Below are positions 1 to 6,150 of a stretch of 6,744 nucleotides of DNA, piece after piece. Within the stretch, counting starts at the first letter, position 1. Each line of letters opens with the position of its first letter. A program made the translations under genes and the position numbers. The stretch spans positions 1-6,744 of the forward strand of contig JAITGB010000089.1 of the NCBI GenBank assembly GCA_031280945.1, given 5' to 3'. This DNA is from Spirochaetales bacterium. Lineage in GTDB: Bacteria; Spirochaetota; Spirochaetia; DTKZ01. A model generated the notes under the pieces. It did not search any database. It was not told where the DNA came from and worked only from the letters and a program-made list of their open reading frames with translations.

Positions 1-32
1 AGAGAAGACCGTAACCAGCCAGAACGTTCCCC

Positions 33-2300
33 TTACAGCCTGTGCGTTACAAGTTCCCCGCCGAAAATTTCCCGCGCCTGGTTTTCCAGAAATTCGTCTT
101 TGGTAAAAATAACGAGCTGCCAGCCCGAGCTTTTTCTGAATTCGTCAAGCACGGCAAGGGCGCGTCCCGTGCGGGGTCTGTCAAGGGCGATAAAGGGTTC
201 ATCAAGAACAATGAGGGCCCCGCCGCGGGGGGAAGAGGCCGGGGATGATTTACGCGCAAGAACAAGACGGGCCGCGAGGAGAAAAGCGTCGCGGGTTCCC
301 GTGGAAAGAAACTCGCCCTCGCGCGGGGAGCCGCCAGAGTCTGTTATGAGGGCGCTCTGGGCCGAAAAACTCTGAAACACGACCCCCCGCTGCGTGTCCG
401 TAAAGGCGGAAAAGGTTTCGCCCACTTCGCGGGAAATTTCCGCAAGCATGACGGTTGAATCCGAAGAAAGCGAAAGAAAAATCTCCCGGGCTATTTCCGA
501 AGCGCGCATCTCCTGCGTAATTTCCTCAAGGCGGCGCTGAATTTTTTGTAATTCCCTTTCGCAGTCAGCGATTTTTTCAGGAACGCCGCGAAAACGCTCG
601 CGGAGCATCCCCAGGTTTTCGCTGAAACTGCCGAGGCTCTCTTTTTCTTTTTTTCGCAGCTCCTCCAGTGAAGCCTTCTTTTCCCGCAGAGCGTTTTCCC
701 TGATACGCGCCTCCTGCGAGGAAAGCTCGTTTTCCGTAACCTTTTCGCCTGTTTCCGCGATTTTGCGTCCGAGGAGGGCTTCAAGCTCACTAGGAGAGGA
801 GGCTCCGTAATCCTTCAGGGCGGCAAAGACGCGCGCCTCGCGCTCCACGAGCTTTTCGGCGATGGTCTCCTTTTTGCGGAGCTGGTCGGCGTAGGAAGCC
901 CAGTCCGCCGCGAGAGCCGCATCAAGCTCCCCGCGCAGTTCCCTCTGGGCCGCGAGGAGTTTTTTTTCCGCCTCGTCCTTTTTTGCCGCGCGGGAAGCTG
1001 CCTCTTTAGTCTCTTCCGAAAACTGACTCGTAATGCGGTTATAGTCTTCGAGGGCAAAGCGGGCCCGCTCCGAGGCGCGGTTTAATTCCACGAGAAGAGC
1101 TTCGTAGCCGCCTTCGAGGTTCTCCCCCGTCTCGCGCTGCCAGGAACCCCGCGCTGAAGCAAGGGCCTCATCGAGGGCCGATGTGTCCTGAAAGACGCGG
1201 CGGCCCGCCGACGCCGCAACAAGGGCACCCGCCAGGAGAAAACCCGCCCCCAGAAGAAGAAACCTGTAGGAGGAAGGCCCCCAGAAGAAACCCGCCGCCC
1301 CCAAAAAAGGAAAAAGAATTCCCGCCGCAAGGGGAATTTTTCTCCAGACGATGCGGCTCACCTGGCGTACAAGTTTTTCGCGGGGAATGAGGCTGTCGCG
1401 CAGAGCCTCCGCGAGGACGCGCAGGCTCTCTGCGCGGGATTTTTCCGCCTCCCTCTTTGCCTTTTCCGCTGAAAGACGCTCGCGGCCCCGGACAGCCTCT
1501 TCCGCGGAAGAGGCAGCCCTCTCAGCCTCTTTTTCAAGCTCGCGGATTTCCGCCTCCCGCGCCTTGAGGCTGGAAAGTTTTTCCGCGCTGTAGCGGGAAT
1601 AGTTTTCAAGCTCACCCTTAAGGCGGCGCTCCTCCGAAACCGAAACAAGAACCTCGCGGGCCGCCTTCTCCTCGCGGATAAGGGCCTGCTGGCGCAGGGT
1701 TTTTTCAAGGCCGGTGATTTCCTCTTCAAGGGTTTTTATGGCCAGGGCAGTCTCTCCGGCGCGGCGGCTCATATCCTCTATGTTTTCTTCCGCCGAAAGA
1801 CACTCCGCGCGCAGGCTCTGGGCTTTTTCAAGCTCCGCCCGAAGGCCCTCCGCCTCCGCGCGCAGGCCGGAAGACCTGGACTTGAGGGAATCCCGCGCAG
1901 TCGTCTGTACGCTTTTTTCCAGAAAAACAGCCGCTGCCCGGGGGTCTATTCCGCCGGAAAAAAGCGAAGCCTTAAGAGCGTTCATCCATTCGGAATTCTT
2001 TTCGATTTCAAGTTTTATGGTTCCCGAACGCACGGCAAAAAGATTCAGGAAGTCAGCCGGGGGAACGTGCAGCTCCTCCCCGCTAAAAGTGAGCAGGGCC
2101 TCTCTCCGTGCGCCGTACCTCTGCCTCAGGCGTTTCCCGTCATCGGTGTTTCCTTTTGGCGAAGAAATCTTGTCAAAGAGGGCATCGAAAATCGTCGTCT
2201 TTCCCGCCTCGTTTTCGCCAAAGAAAAGGGTTACGCCGGAAAAATCAAAAGAGCGGTTTTCAAATTTTCCGAACCGTGTCAGGGTAAGGCCGCGTATCAT
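33..2300 (-). CDS. SbcC/Rad50/YhaN-like coiled-coil ATPase
   Basis: A 755-residue SMC/Rad50-type ATPase, the probable partner of the metallophosphoesterase just upstream. Visible: the N-terminal half of the nucleotide-binding head with Walker A GENEAGKTT (residues 28-36); long Glu/Lys/Arg/Ala-rich coiled coils (about 135-310 and 375-600); and the C-terminal half with signature motif LSTGTRD (665-671), Walker B ALIVLDEP (695-702) and a D-loop around ALDRPR. Between the coils, about 321-366, lie two hydrophobic segments separated by a short polar turn, where Rad50 and SbcC carry a zinc hook. The only cysteines (167 and 580) are far apart, so no CxxC hook exists. This plan resembles YhaN more than classical SbcC. 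The usual H-loop histidine is not seen: the segment reads IFTKDEF. The ATG at 2300 overlaps the upstream TGA by four bases and has a GGAG at 2309-2312. Family membership is confident. A role in DNA-end processing or repair is inferred from the family, and possible membrane association from the hydrophobic segments. Confidence 0.9.
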   Translation of the reverse strand: MIRGLTLTRFGKFENRSFDFSGVTLFFGENEAGKTTIFDALFDKISSPKGNTDDGKRLRQRYGARREALLTFSGEELHVPPADFLNLFAVRSGTIKLEIEKNSEWMNALKASLFSGGIDPRAAAVFLEKSVQTTARDSLKSRSSGLRAEAEGLRAELEKAQSLRAECLSAEENIEDMSRRAGETALAIKTLEEEITGLEKTLRQQALIREEKAAREVLVSVSEERRLKGELENYSRYSAEKLSSLKAREAEIRELEKEAERAASSAEEAVRGRERLSAEKAKREAEKSRAESLRVLAEALRDSLIPREKLVRQVSRIVWRKIPLAAGILFPFLGAAGFFWGPSSYRFLLLGAGFLLAGALVAASAGRRVFQDTSALDEALASARGSWQRETGENLEGGYEALLVELNRASERARFALEDYNRITSQFSEETKEAASRAAKKDEAEKKLLAAQRELRGELDAALAADWASYADQLRKKETIAEKLVEREARVFAALKDYGASSPSELEALLGRKIAETGEKVTENELSSQEARIRENALREKKASLEELRKKEKESLGSFSENLGMLRERFRGVPEKIADCERELQKIQRRLEEITQEMRASEIAREIFLSLSSDSTVMLAEISREVGETFSAFTDTQRGVVFQSFSAQSALITDSGGSPREGEFLSTGTRDAFLLAARLVLARKSSPASSPRGGALIVLDEPFIALDRPRTGRALAVLDEFRKSSGWQLVIFTKDEFLENQAREIFGGELVTHRL

Positions 2301-3370
2301 CTGCGGCTCTCCAGAATTGCCTTCAGGGCCGCAAGGCCCTTGAGCCGCGCAAGGTTCATAAGCTCAAGCCCCCGGCCCTCCTTCTTCGCCTCCTCCTCCC
2401 ATTTTTTGAGAAAGGCAAGGGCAAGGGGATGTGAAGAGAGGCCCGCAAGTACGCTTAAGTTTTCGTGCGAAACAGTAACGCGGCGGCATTTTTTTTCAAG
2501 CTCCCCCTTGAGCCTGTCCAGGGTCTGGATAACAGGACGCTCGTCTTCCACAAAACCGGAAACCTCAAGTTTGAGCCAGTCCTGAGCGGAGGGCCGTATG
2601 TTTTCGGGAACCGTAAGGCTCCCCGAAGGGGACACGTACAGGGGAAGAGCGCGGTACTCACCCGCGGATGCAAGGGGAACAGCCTCAAGGCGTAGCGGAA
2701 GCGGCGCATCAGAACCCAGAAGAACCCTCCGGGGACCTGTTTCGCCCTCGCGCCAAACACGGGCGGAACCCGGATAGGCAATAAGGGTTTTTCCCGCGCG
2801 GCCCTGGGCCCCGCCGTGGAGATGCCCCAGAGCCGCGAGGTCAACATCGAGAAAACCGAAAAGGTCAGCGTCAAGAACCCCGGCAGGTTCCTCCTCGTCC
2901 GGGCCCGTGTAGGCGATTCCCGGCACCGTCCCGTGGCCAAGAGCTATGCGCAGGGGCTTCTTTTTTGAAGGGACTCTCCAGTCGCGGTAGCCGGAATAGT
3001 TTTTCTGAAAAGGCAGGGCAAGGAGTTCCGCCCCCTCGCACAGGGTCTCAATCTGCCAGGGTTTTTGGGCAAGAAGCCTCACGCGGCCAAAATCAAAGCC
3101 CCCAATGTTCGCGGAAGGCCCCCCGCGCAGCTCCTCGTGGTTTCCCGGCACAAAGTACGCCGCGCAGGAGGAAGGAAGGCTCTCCGCAAGGCCGCGGAAT
3201 TCCGCCCGCAGGGCCTCCATATCCGCCCATGAATTAAAAACATCCCCCGCAAAAAAAAGCGCGCCGCAATTCTCCGCCGAACACAGAGCAAAAATTTCCC
3301 GCAGAACCCCAAAGGAGTAGTCTTTCTCTTCTTCCGCAATGTGGAGGTCGGCGCACAGGAGAAACTTCAT
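2297..3370 (-). CDS. SbcD/Mre11/YhaO-like metallophosphoesterase (probable DNA nuclease)
   Basis: A 357-residue calcineurin-like phosphoesterase. All family motifs for the two-metal site are present in order: D8-x-H10 in ADLH, D43 in AGDVF, N77-H78 in GNHE, H146 in GHG, and H183/H185 in GHLHGG. YPGS (199-202) follows, as is typical of SbcD/Mre11-type nucleases. The C-terminal portion (about 220-357) is less conserved. Its charged helical tail is where this family usually contacts the ATPase coiled coil. The protein is expected to be a Mn-dependent nuclease gated by the ATPase encoded next. Its ATG (3368-3370) shares one base with the adenosyltransferase TGA (TGATG). An AGGAGG lies at 3384-3389, 13 bases upstream, a little distant, which fits translational coupling. 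Its own stop overlaps the ATPase start. The phosphoesterase family is certain. The DNA substrate is inferred from the partner gene. Confidence 0.9.
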   Translation of the reverse strand: MKFLLCADLHIAEEEKDYSFGVLREIFALCSAENCGALFFAGDVFNSWADMEALRAEFRGLAESLPSSCAAYFVPGNHEELRGGPSANIGGFDFGRVRLLAQKPWQIETLCEGAELLALPFQKNYSGYRDWRVPSKKKPLRIALGHGTVPGIAYTGPDEEEPAGVLDADLFGFLDVDLAALGHLHGGAQGRAGKTLIAYPGSARVWREGETGPRRVLLGSDAPLPLRLEAVPLASAGEYRALPLYVSPSGSLTVPENIRPSAQDWLKLEVSGFVEDERPVIQTLDRLKGELEKKCRRVTVSHENLSVLAGLSSHPLALAFLKKWEEEAKKEGRGLELMNLARLKGLAALKAILESRR

Positions 3371-3882
3371 CAGTATTCTATGCCCTCCTGCGCCGGAGCG
3401 CCCCCGTGCAGAGGGTGTTTGCGTTCCGCCATTTCCGTTACGAGGTCCGCAGCCTCAATGAGCTCCGGGGGCGCGCCCCTCCCCGTAACAACAATGTGGA
3501 CACAGGAAGGCCGCGAACAAAGCCCCTCAACCATCTCGCCGGCAGAAAGAAAACCCAGCCGCGCAAGGTAGGTGAGCTCATCAAGAACAACAAGCCTGTA
3601 GTCCCCCGAAGCAATGACCCCCCGGGCCTCCCCCCACGCCGCACGGGCCGCCTCCCTATGGCGGGAGACCTCCTCTCCAGGAAGCACAAATCCCAGCCCC
3701 AGGGTTCTAAAATCAAGAAGCCCCTGCGAAGGGGCAAAAAGAGCCTCGCCCACCGCCCTGTCCGCTTTTATAAACTGAAGAAACGCGCACTTCCAGCCGT
3801 GCCCCAGGGCGCGGACAGTCTGCCCCAGCGCCGCCGTTGTTTTCCCCTTGCCGTTTCCCGTAAAAACAATAAGAAGGCCCAC
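3370..3882 (-). CDS. cobA: Corrinoid (cob(I)alamin) adenosyltransferase, BtuR/CobO/CobA family
   Basis: Transfers the 5'-deoxyadenosyl group of ATP to the cobalt of reduced corrinoids, making adenosylcobalamin or its precursors in the cytoplasm. From the proposed start, the protein is 170 residues and opens with GLLIVFTGNGKGKTTAALG, holding the family's Walker A-type loop. It continues with QFIKAD, the VVLDEL strand, VTGRGAPPEL, and a C terminus (VTEM..KHPLHGGAPAQEGIEY) closely like that of Salmonella CobA/E. coli BtuR. An in-frame ATG at 3939 would add 19 residues (beginning MRPEDSLYHQ) that look unlike the family and lack a ribosome-binding site. The GTG at 3880-3882 is therefore preferred, although it too has no clear Shine-Dalgarno and may be leaderless (see the promoter at 3889-3897). 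The family call is near certain. The start is uncertain between GTG 3882 and ATG 3939. It is the first gene of the operon, and the stop overlaps the phosphoesterase start by one base. Confidence 0.93.
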   Translation of the reverse strand: MGLLIVFTGNGKGKTTAALGQTVRALGHGWKCAFLQFIKADRAVGEALFAPSQGLLDFRTLGLGFVLPGEEVSRHREAARAAWGEARGVIASGDYRLVVLDELTYLARLGFLSAGEMVEGLCSRPSCVHIVVTGRGAPPELIEAADLVTEMAERKHPLHGGAPAQEGIEY

Positions 3883-3888
3883 AGCCCG

Positions 3889-3897
3889 AGTATAGCA
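3889..3897 (-). promoter_or_regulatory. Candidate extended -10 element before the cobA GTG start
   Basis: On the minus strand the bases read TGCTATACT, matching the extended -10 pattern TGnTATAAT at all but one fixed position. The seventh base after it is the G of the GTG at 3882, so transcription could begin at or next to the start codon and give a leaderless mRNA. No convincing -35 hexamer is seen 15-18 bases upstream, which an extended -10 can tolerate. This is a pattern match only. Confidence 0.4.
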
Positions 3898-3953
3898 TAA
3901 ACAGGCGCCTTGATGATATAGAGAATCCTCCGGGCGCATTTTTTGCCCAGCGC

Positions 3954-3972
3954 GATTTTGCTCCGCAAAATC
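3954..3972. repeat. Hairpin A1, 8-bp stem
   Basis: Arms GATTTTGC (3954-3961) and GCAAAATC (3965-3972) pair perfectly around the loop TCC. The core TTTTGCTCCGCAAAA is identical to that of hairpin A2. Confidence 0.8.
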
Positions 3973-3987
3973 CGCAAGGCAAAAAAC

Positions 3988-4054
3988 CGGGCTATCCGCT
4001 CCAATTCCTCAAAACCGCTTCGCGGTTTCTGCGGGATTTCCGCTTCTATCCCTT
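3988..4054. repeat. Imperfect 23-base direct repeat flanking hairpin B1
   Basis: Bases 3988-4010 (starting CGGGCTATCCGCT) and 4032-4054 (starting CGGGATTTCCGCT) agree at 17 of 23 positions by hand alignment. Hairpin B1 lies between the copies, so the three parts may form one composite repeat unit. The function is unknown. Confidence 0.5.
4012..4028. repeat. Hairpin B1, 7-bp stem
   Basis: Arms AAACCGC (4012-4018) and GCGGTTT (4022-4028) pair around the loop TTC. The apex on the minus strand is GCGAAGC. It is the first type B hairpin and lies within the direct repeat. Confidence 0.75.
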
Positions 4055-4071
4055 GCGCGAAAGACCAAAGG

Positions 4072-4120
4072 CCCGCCCACAGGGCGCCTGGGCGGGTTTT
4101 GCTCCGCAAAACCCGCCCAG
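4072..4120. repeat. Hairpin A2 (15-bp perfect stem) with a competing pairing
   Basis: The strongest structure in the window. Arms CTGGGCGGGTTTTGC (4088-4102) and GCAAAACCCGCCCAG (4106-4120) pair over 15 bp around TCC. CCCGCCCA also occurs at 4072-4079 and can pair with TGGGCGGG at 4089-4096, which is part of the A2 left arm, so the two foldings exclude each other. In a minus-strand transcript A2 would form first. No U-tract follows, so a role as an intrinsic terminator is doubtful. It lies about 70 bases beyond the stop of the regulator gene and could act as a 3' end stabiliser. Confidence 0.75.
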
Positions 4121-4130
4121 CGTGTAACCC

Positions 4131-4153
4131 CCGCCGCCGCTTCGCGGCGGCGG
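4131..4153. repeat. Hairpin B2, 10-bp GC-only stem
   Basis: Arms CCGCCGCCGC (4131-4140) and GCGGCGGCGG (4144-4153) pair around TTC. It is the first palindrome after the regulator gene stop and could mark or stabilise that mRNA end, although no T-run follows on the minus strand. A short direct repeat CATAGCCT (4154-4161 and 4165-4172) adjoins it. Confidence 0.75.
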
Positions 4154-4189
4154 CATAGCCTATACATAGCCTGGCTTTAAGAGAAAGCT

Positions 4190-4852
4190 CTAAGTCTCAT
4201 GCGGAGTTATCCAGCCTCCGTTTTGGATGAGGAGGTTGTAAGCGTGTTTTTTTGCGTTTTCCAGATGAGTTTGCAGGTAAGATGCGGCTTTCATGTAATC
4301 TTCGTCAAGAATGGCGCTTGCAATAGCAATATGTTCTGCTGTGTCGTCATCCCACCGTGTTGAAATCATGGTGCGTATGCGGTGGCTCTGGTGAATCAGA
4401 TTTTCCATAGACCTTATGAAATAGCGGTTTTTTGAAAATTTTGTAATCAGCGTGTGGAACTCGTTGTCAATTTCGTTAGCTTCTTCTTTGTTGATGTTGC
4501 CGTTTATTGTGCCCAGGCGGCGGCTTAATTCGGCAAGGCAGGTTTTGTCAATGGCGTGTCCGTATTTTTCCGCAACATAGGGTTCGATAAGAAGCCGGGT
4601 TTCATAGACCATTGCGATTTCATTTATGGACAGGTCCGATACGCTCATGCCTCTTTGGGGATGAATGCTTATCCAGCCTTCCTGTTCAAGTTTTGTGAGA
4701 GCTTCCCGGATTGGGGTTCTACTGGTATCAAGCTCGCTCGTGAGCATACTTTCGCTCAAGTACGAGTTTGGCAGATACCTGCAGTTGATGATATTGTACT
4801 TGATAATTTCGTACACTCTTTGTTTTGCGCTGATTTTTGTGTTTGTCTGCAT
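4190..4852 (-). CDS. GntR-family transcriptional regulator, FCD (FadR) subfamily
   Basis: A 220-residue DNA-binding regulator of normal length for the subfamily. Residues 8-73 form the GntR winged helix: the recognition region reads SELDTSRTPIREALTKLEQEGW, followed by the wing ISIHPQRGMSV. Residues about 78-205 fit the all-helical FCD ligand domain, with YETRLLIEP at the first helix and candidate metal or ligand residues D129 or nearby, H133 (DNEFH), H174 (AEHIAIASAI) and H196 (THLENAKKH). Such proteins usually bind an organic or sugar acid, which changes operator binding. The start codon lies 14 bases after the dctM stop with only a weak GGA signal, so it is probably the last gene of the transporter operon and translated from the same mRNA. 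It is inferred to control that operon in response to the transported substrate or a breakdown product. The operator is not visible here. It is clearly more AT-rich than the genes to its left. Confidence 0.93.
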   Translation of the reverse strand: MQTNTKISAKQRVYEIIKYNIINCRYLPNSYLSESMLTSELDTSRTPIREALTKLEQEGWISIHPQRGMSVSDLSINEIAMVYETRLLIEPYVAEKYGHAIDKTCLAELSRRLGTINGNINKEEANEIDNEFHTLITKFSKNRYFIRSMENLIHQSHRIRTMISTRWDDDTAEHIAIASAILDEDYMKAASYLQTHLENAKKHAYNLLIQNGGWITPHET

Positions 4853-4866
4853 TTTTTAAATATCCA

Positions 4867-6150
4867 TCAGTAGACCAAATTAACAATGCCAAGTGAGAAT
4901 AAGGGAAAAAATGTTAGAAGAAGAAGGCAGATGAAGAGCAAGATGTAAAATGGAATTGCTTCGATAATAAAGTTTTTCAGTTTGCATTTGGTAATGCCGC
5001 ACGTAACAAACATCAGCGTTCCCATGGGAGGAGAGAGAGCGCCTATTGACATATTGAAAATGAAAATCATGGCAAACTGAATTTCGGGGATATTGTACCT
5101 GGCGGCAACGGGAGCCAGAAGAGGAACAAGCACTATCATGGCGGCGTTTCCCTCAATAAACATTCCAACGGCAAGCAGGAAGATATTTACCAAAAGAAGA
5201 AAGCTGTACTTGTTATCTATCGTGTTTACGATAAAGTTCGTTATGTTCTGGGGGACACGTTCTTTTGTGAGAACCCAGGCAAAAGCGGCGGCGGCGCCTA
5301 CAATCGCCATAATAGAGGCGGTTGTTGTAATTGTCTCGGCTATTCCTTTTACCAGGTCGGCAAGTTTCATTTCGCGGTAAATAAGTCCAAGAATGAGGGA
5401 GTATACGATTGCAACGGAACCGGCTTCTGTTGGCGTAAAAACGCCCATGCGTATACCTCCAATGATGATGAGGGGAAGACACAGCGGAAGGAAAGCGGCC
5501 CTAACCACGGGAAAGACTTCTTTTACTGTGAGAGCCCGCTCTCGTGTGGGGAGGTATCTGCGTTTGTGGGAAATGAGAGAGACCAAAATCATAAGGGCTA
5601 TGCACAAAAGAACTCCGGGGCCGATGCCCGCTATAAAAAGTCTTCCGATAGATACGTTGGCAATAGAACCGTAAATTATCATGGCGATTCCCGGCGGAAT
5701 AAGCGGAGTTATCATTGCCGAAACCGCTGTTACAACGGAAGAAAATTCCCGGGAAAAACCCTGCTTTTCCATTTCTGGAACAAGCATTTTTGCTTCCATT
5801 GCGGCATCTGCGAGGTTGGAACCGGAAAGGCCGCCCATGAGTGTTGAAAGAAGAACATTTACCTGTCCAAGGCCGCCGTACATTCTTCCGGTAATAACTT
5901 CGCAAAAGTTCATGATGCGCCGGGTAACGCCTGTGTAATTCATAAAAACGCCGCTGCACACAAAAAACGGAACAGCCAAAAGGGGCTGGTTTTCCACCCC
6001 GCTGATGAAACGCTGGGCAAAAATCTGCGTTGAGATTCCTGGTGTAAGGCTAAAATATGTAACAGAACCTGCAAGGACAGCCATAAACACAGGGAGTTTT
6101 AGAAAGAGAAGAACAAGAAGAATACAGCATGAAAGGGCTATTATGTTCAT
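4867..6150 (-). CDS. dctM: TRAP transporter large permease subunit DctM
   Basis: The large membrane subunit of a tripartite ATP-independent periplasmic transporter, which couples substrate import to an ion gradient, usually sodium. The 427-residue protein is strongly hydrophobic with about a dozen membrane segments. Family-typical stretches in order: PFFVCSGVFM (61-70), GGLSGSNLADAAM (106-118), ITPLIPPGIAMIIYG (147-161), FTPTEAGSVAIVYSL (238-252), the GMFIEGNAAMIVLVP region (329-343) and SPPMGTLMFV (373-382). The frame extends upstream to an ATG at 6237, but that 29-residue extension is polar and lies inside dctQ. The ATG at 6150 overlaps the dctQ TGA by four bases, has an AGGAG upstream and gives the usual family length. 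It works with DctQ and a periplasmic DctP. The substrate cannot be deduced from this subunit. Confidence 0.95.
   Translation of the reverse strand: MNIIALSCCILLVLLFLKLPVFMAVLAGSVTYFSLTPGISTQIFAQRFISGVENQPLLAVPFFVCSGVFMNYTGVTRRIMNFCEVITGRMYGGLGQVNVLLSTLMGGLSGSNLADAAMEAKMLVPEMEKQGFSREFSSVVTAVSAMITPLIPPGIAMIIYGSIANVSIGRLFIAGIGPGVLLCIALMILVSLISHKRRYLPTRERALTVKEVFPVVRAAFLPLCLPLIIIGGIRMGVFTPTEAGSVAIVYSLILGLIYREMKLADLVKGIAETITTTASIMAIVGAAAAFAWVLTKERVPQNITNFIVNTIDNKYSFLLLVNIFLLAVGMFIEGNAAMIVLVPLLAPVAARYNIPEIQFAMIFIFNMSIGALSPPMGTLMFVTCGITKCKLKNFIIEAIPFYILLFICLLLLTFFPLFSLGIVNLVY

Larger units (their letters stand above)
3946..4153. repeat. Non-coding cluster of four alternating GNA-capped hairpins
   Basis: The gap between the adenosyltransferase and the gntR-type gene (3883-4189) has no plausible gene; reading frames across it are arginine/proline/alanine-rich and shaped by the palindromes. 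It holds four perfect inverted repeats with three-base loops. Type A stems are built on TTTTGC/GCAAAA with loop TCC, and type B stems on CCGC/GCGG with loop TTC, in the order A-B-A-B. All share the plus-strand apex GCTYCGC, which is GCGRAGC on the minus strand. GCCCAGCG occurs beside both type A units (3946-3953 and 4115-4122). None is followed by a clear T-run, so they are not standard terminators. They look like dispersed intergenic palindromic elements (REP/MITE-like), but this window cannot show copies elsewhere. Confidence 0.75.

Noticed and set aside
1..32. Terminator or next gene after the ATPase stop
   Set aside because: Only 32 bases are available, and no stem-loop, T-run or start signal is visible on the minus strand.
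1714..2343. Long open frame on the plus strand opposite the ATPase gene
   Set aside because: It is antisense to a strongly supported gene, and its protein is Ser/Arg/Ala-rich without any domain. It is open because the GC-rich codon pattern rarely makes stops on the other strand.
3768..4109. Minus-strand open frame across the hairpin region
   Set aside because: It overlaps the adenosyltransferase in another frame and runs through palindromes. Its composition follows the repeats, and no ribosome-binding site is seen.
3946..4153. CRISPR array or integron attC sites
   Set aside because: The hairpins have differing stems and irregular spacing with no regular spacers. The GTTRRRY/RYYYAAC pairs expected of attC sites are not seen.
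4088..4153. Intrinsic terminator for the regulator gene
   Set aside because: The stems are strong, but neither is followed by a run of T on the minus strand, so only a stabilising or pausing role can be suggested.
3883..4189. Cobalamin riboswitch upstream of the adenosyltransferase
   Set aside because: The conserved B12-box sequence GCCACTG and the surrounding core are not found on the minus strand here.
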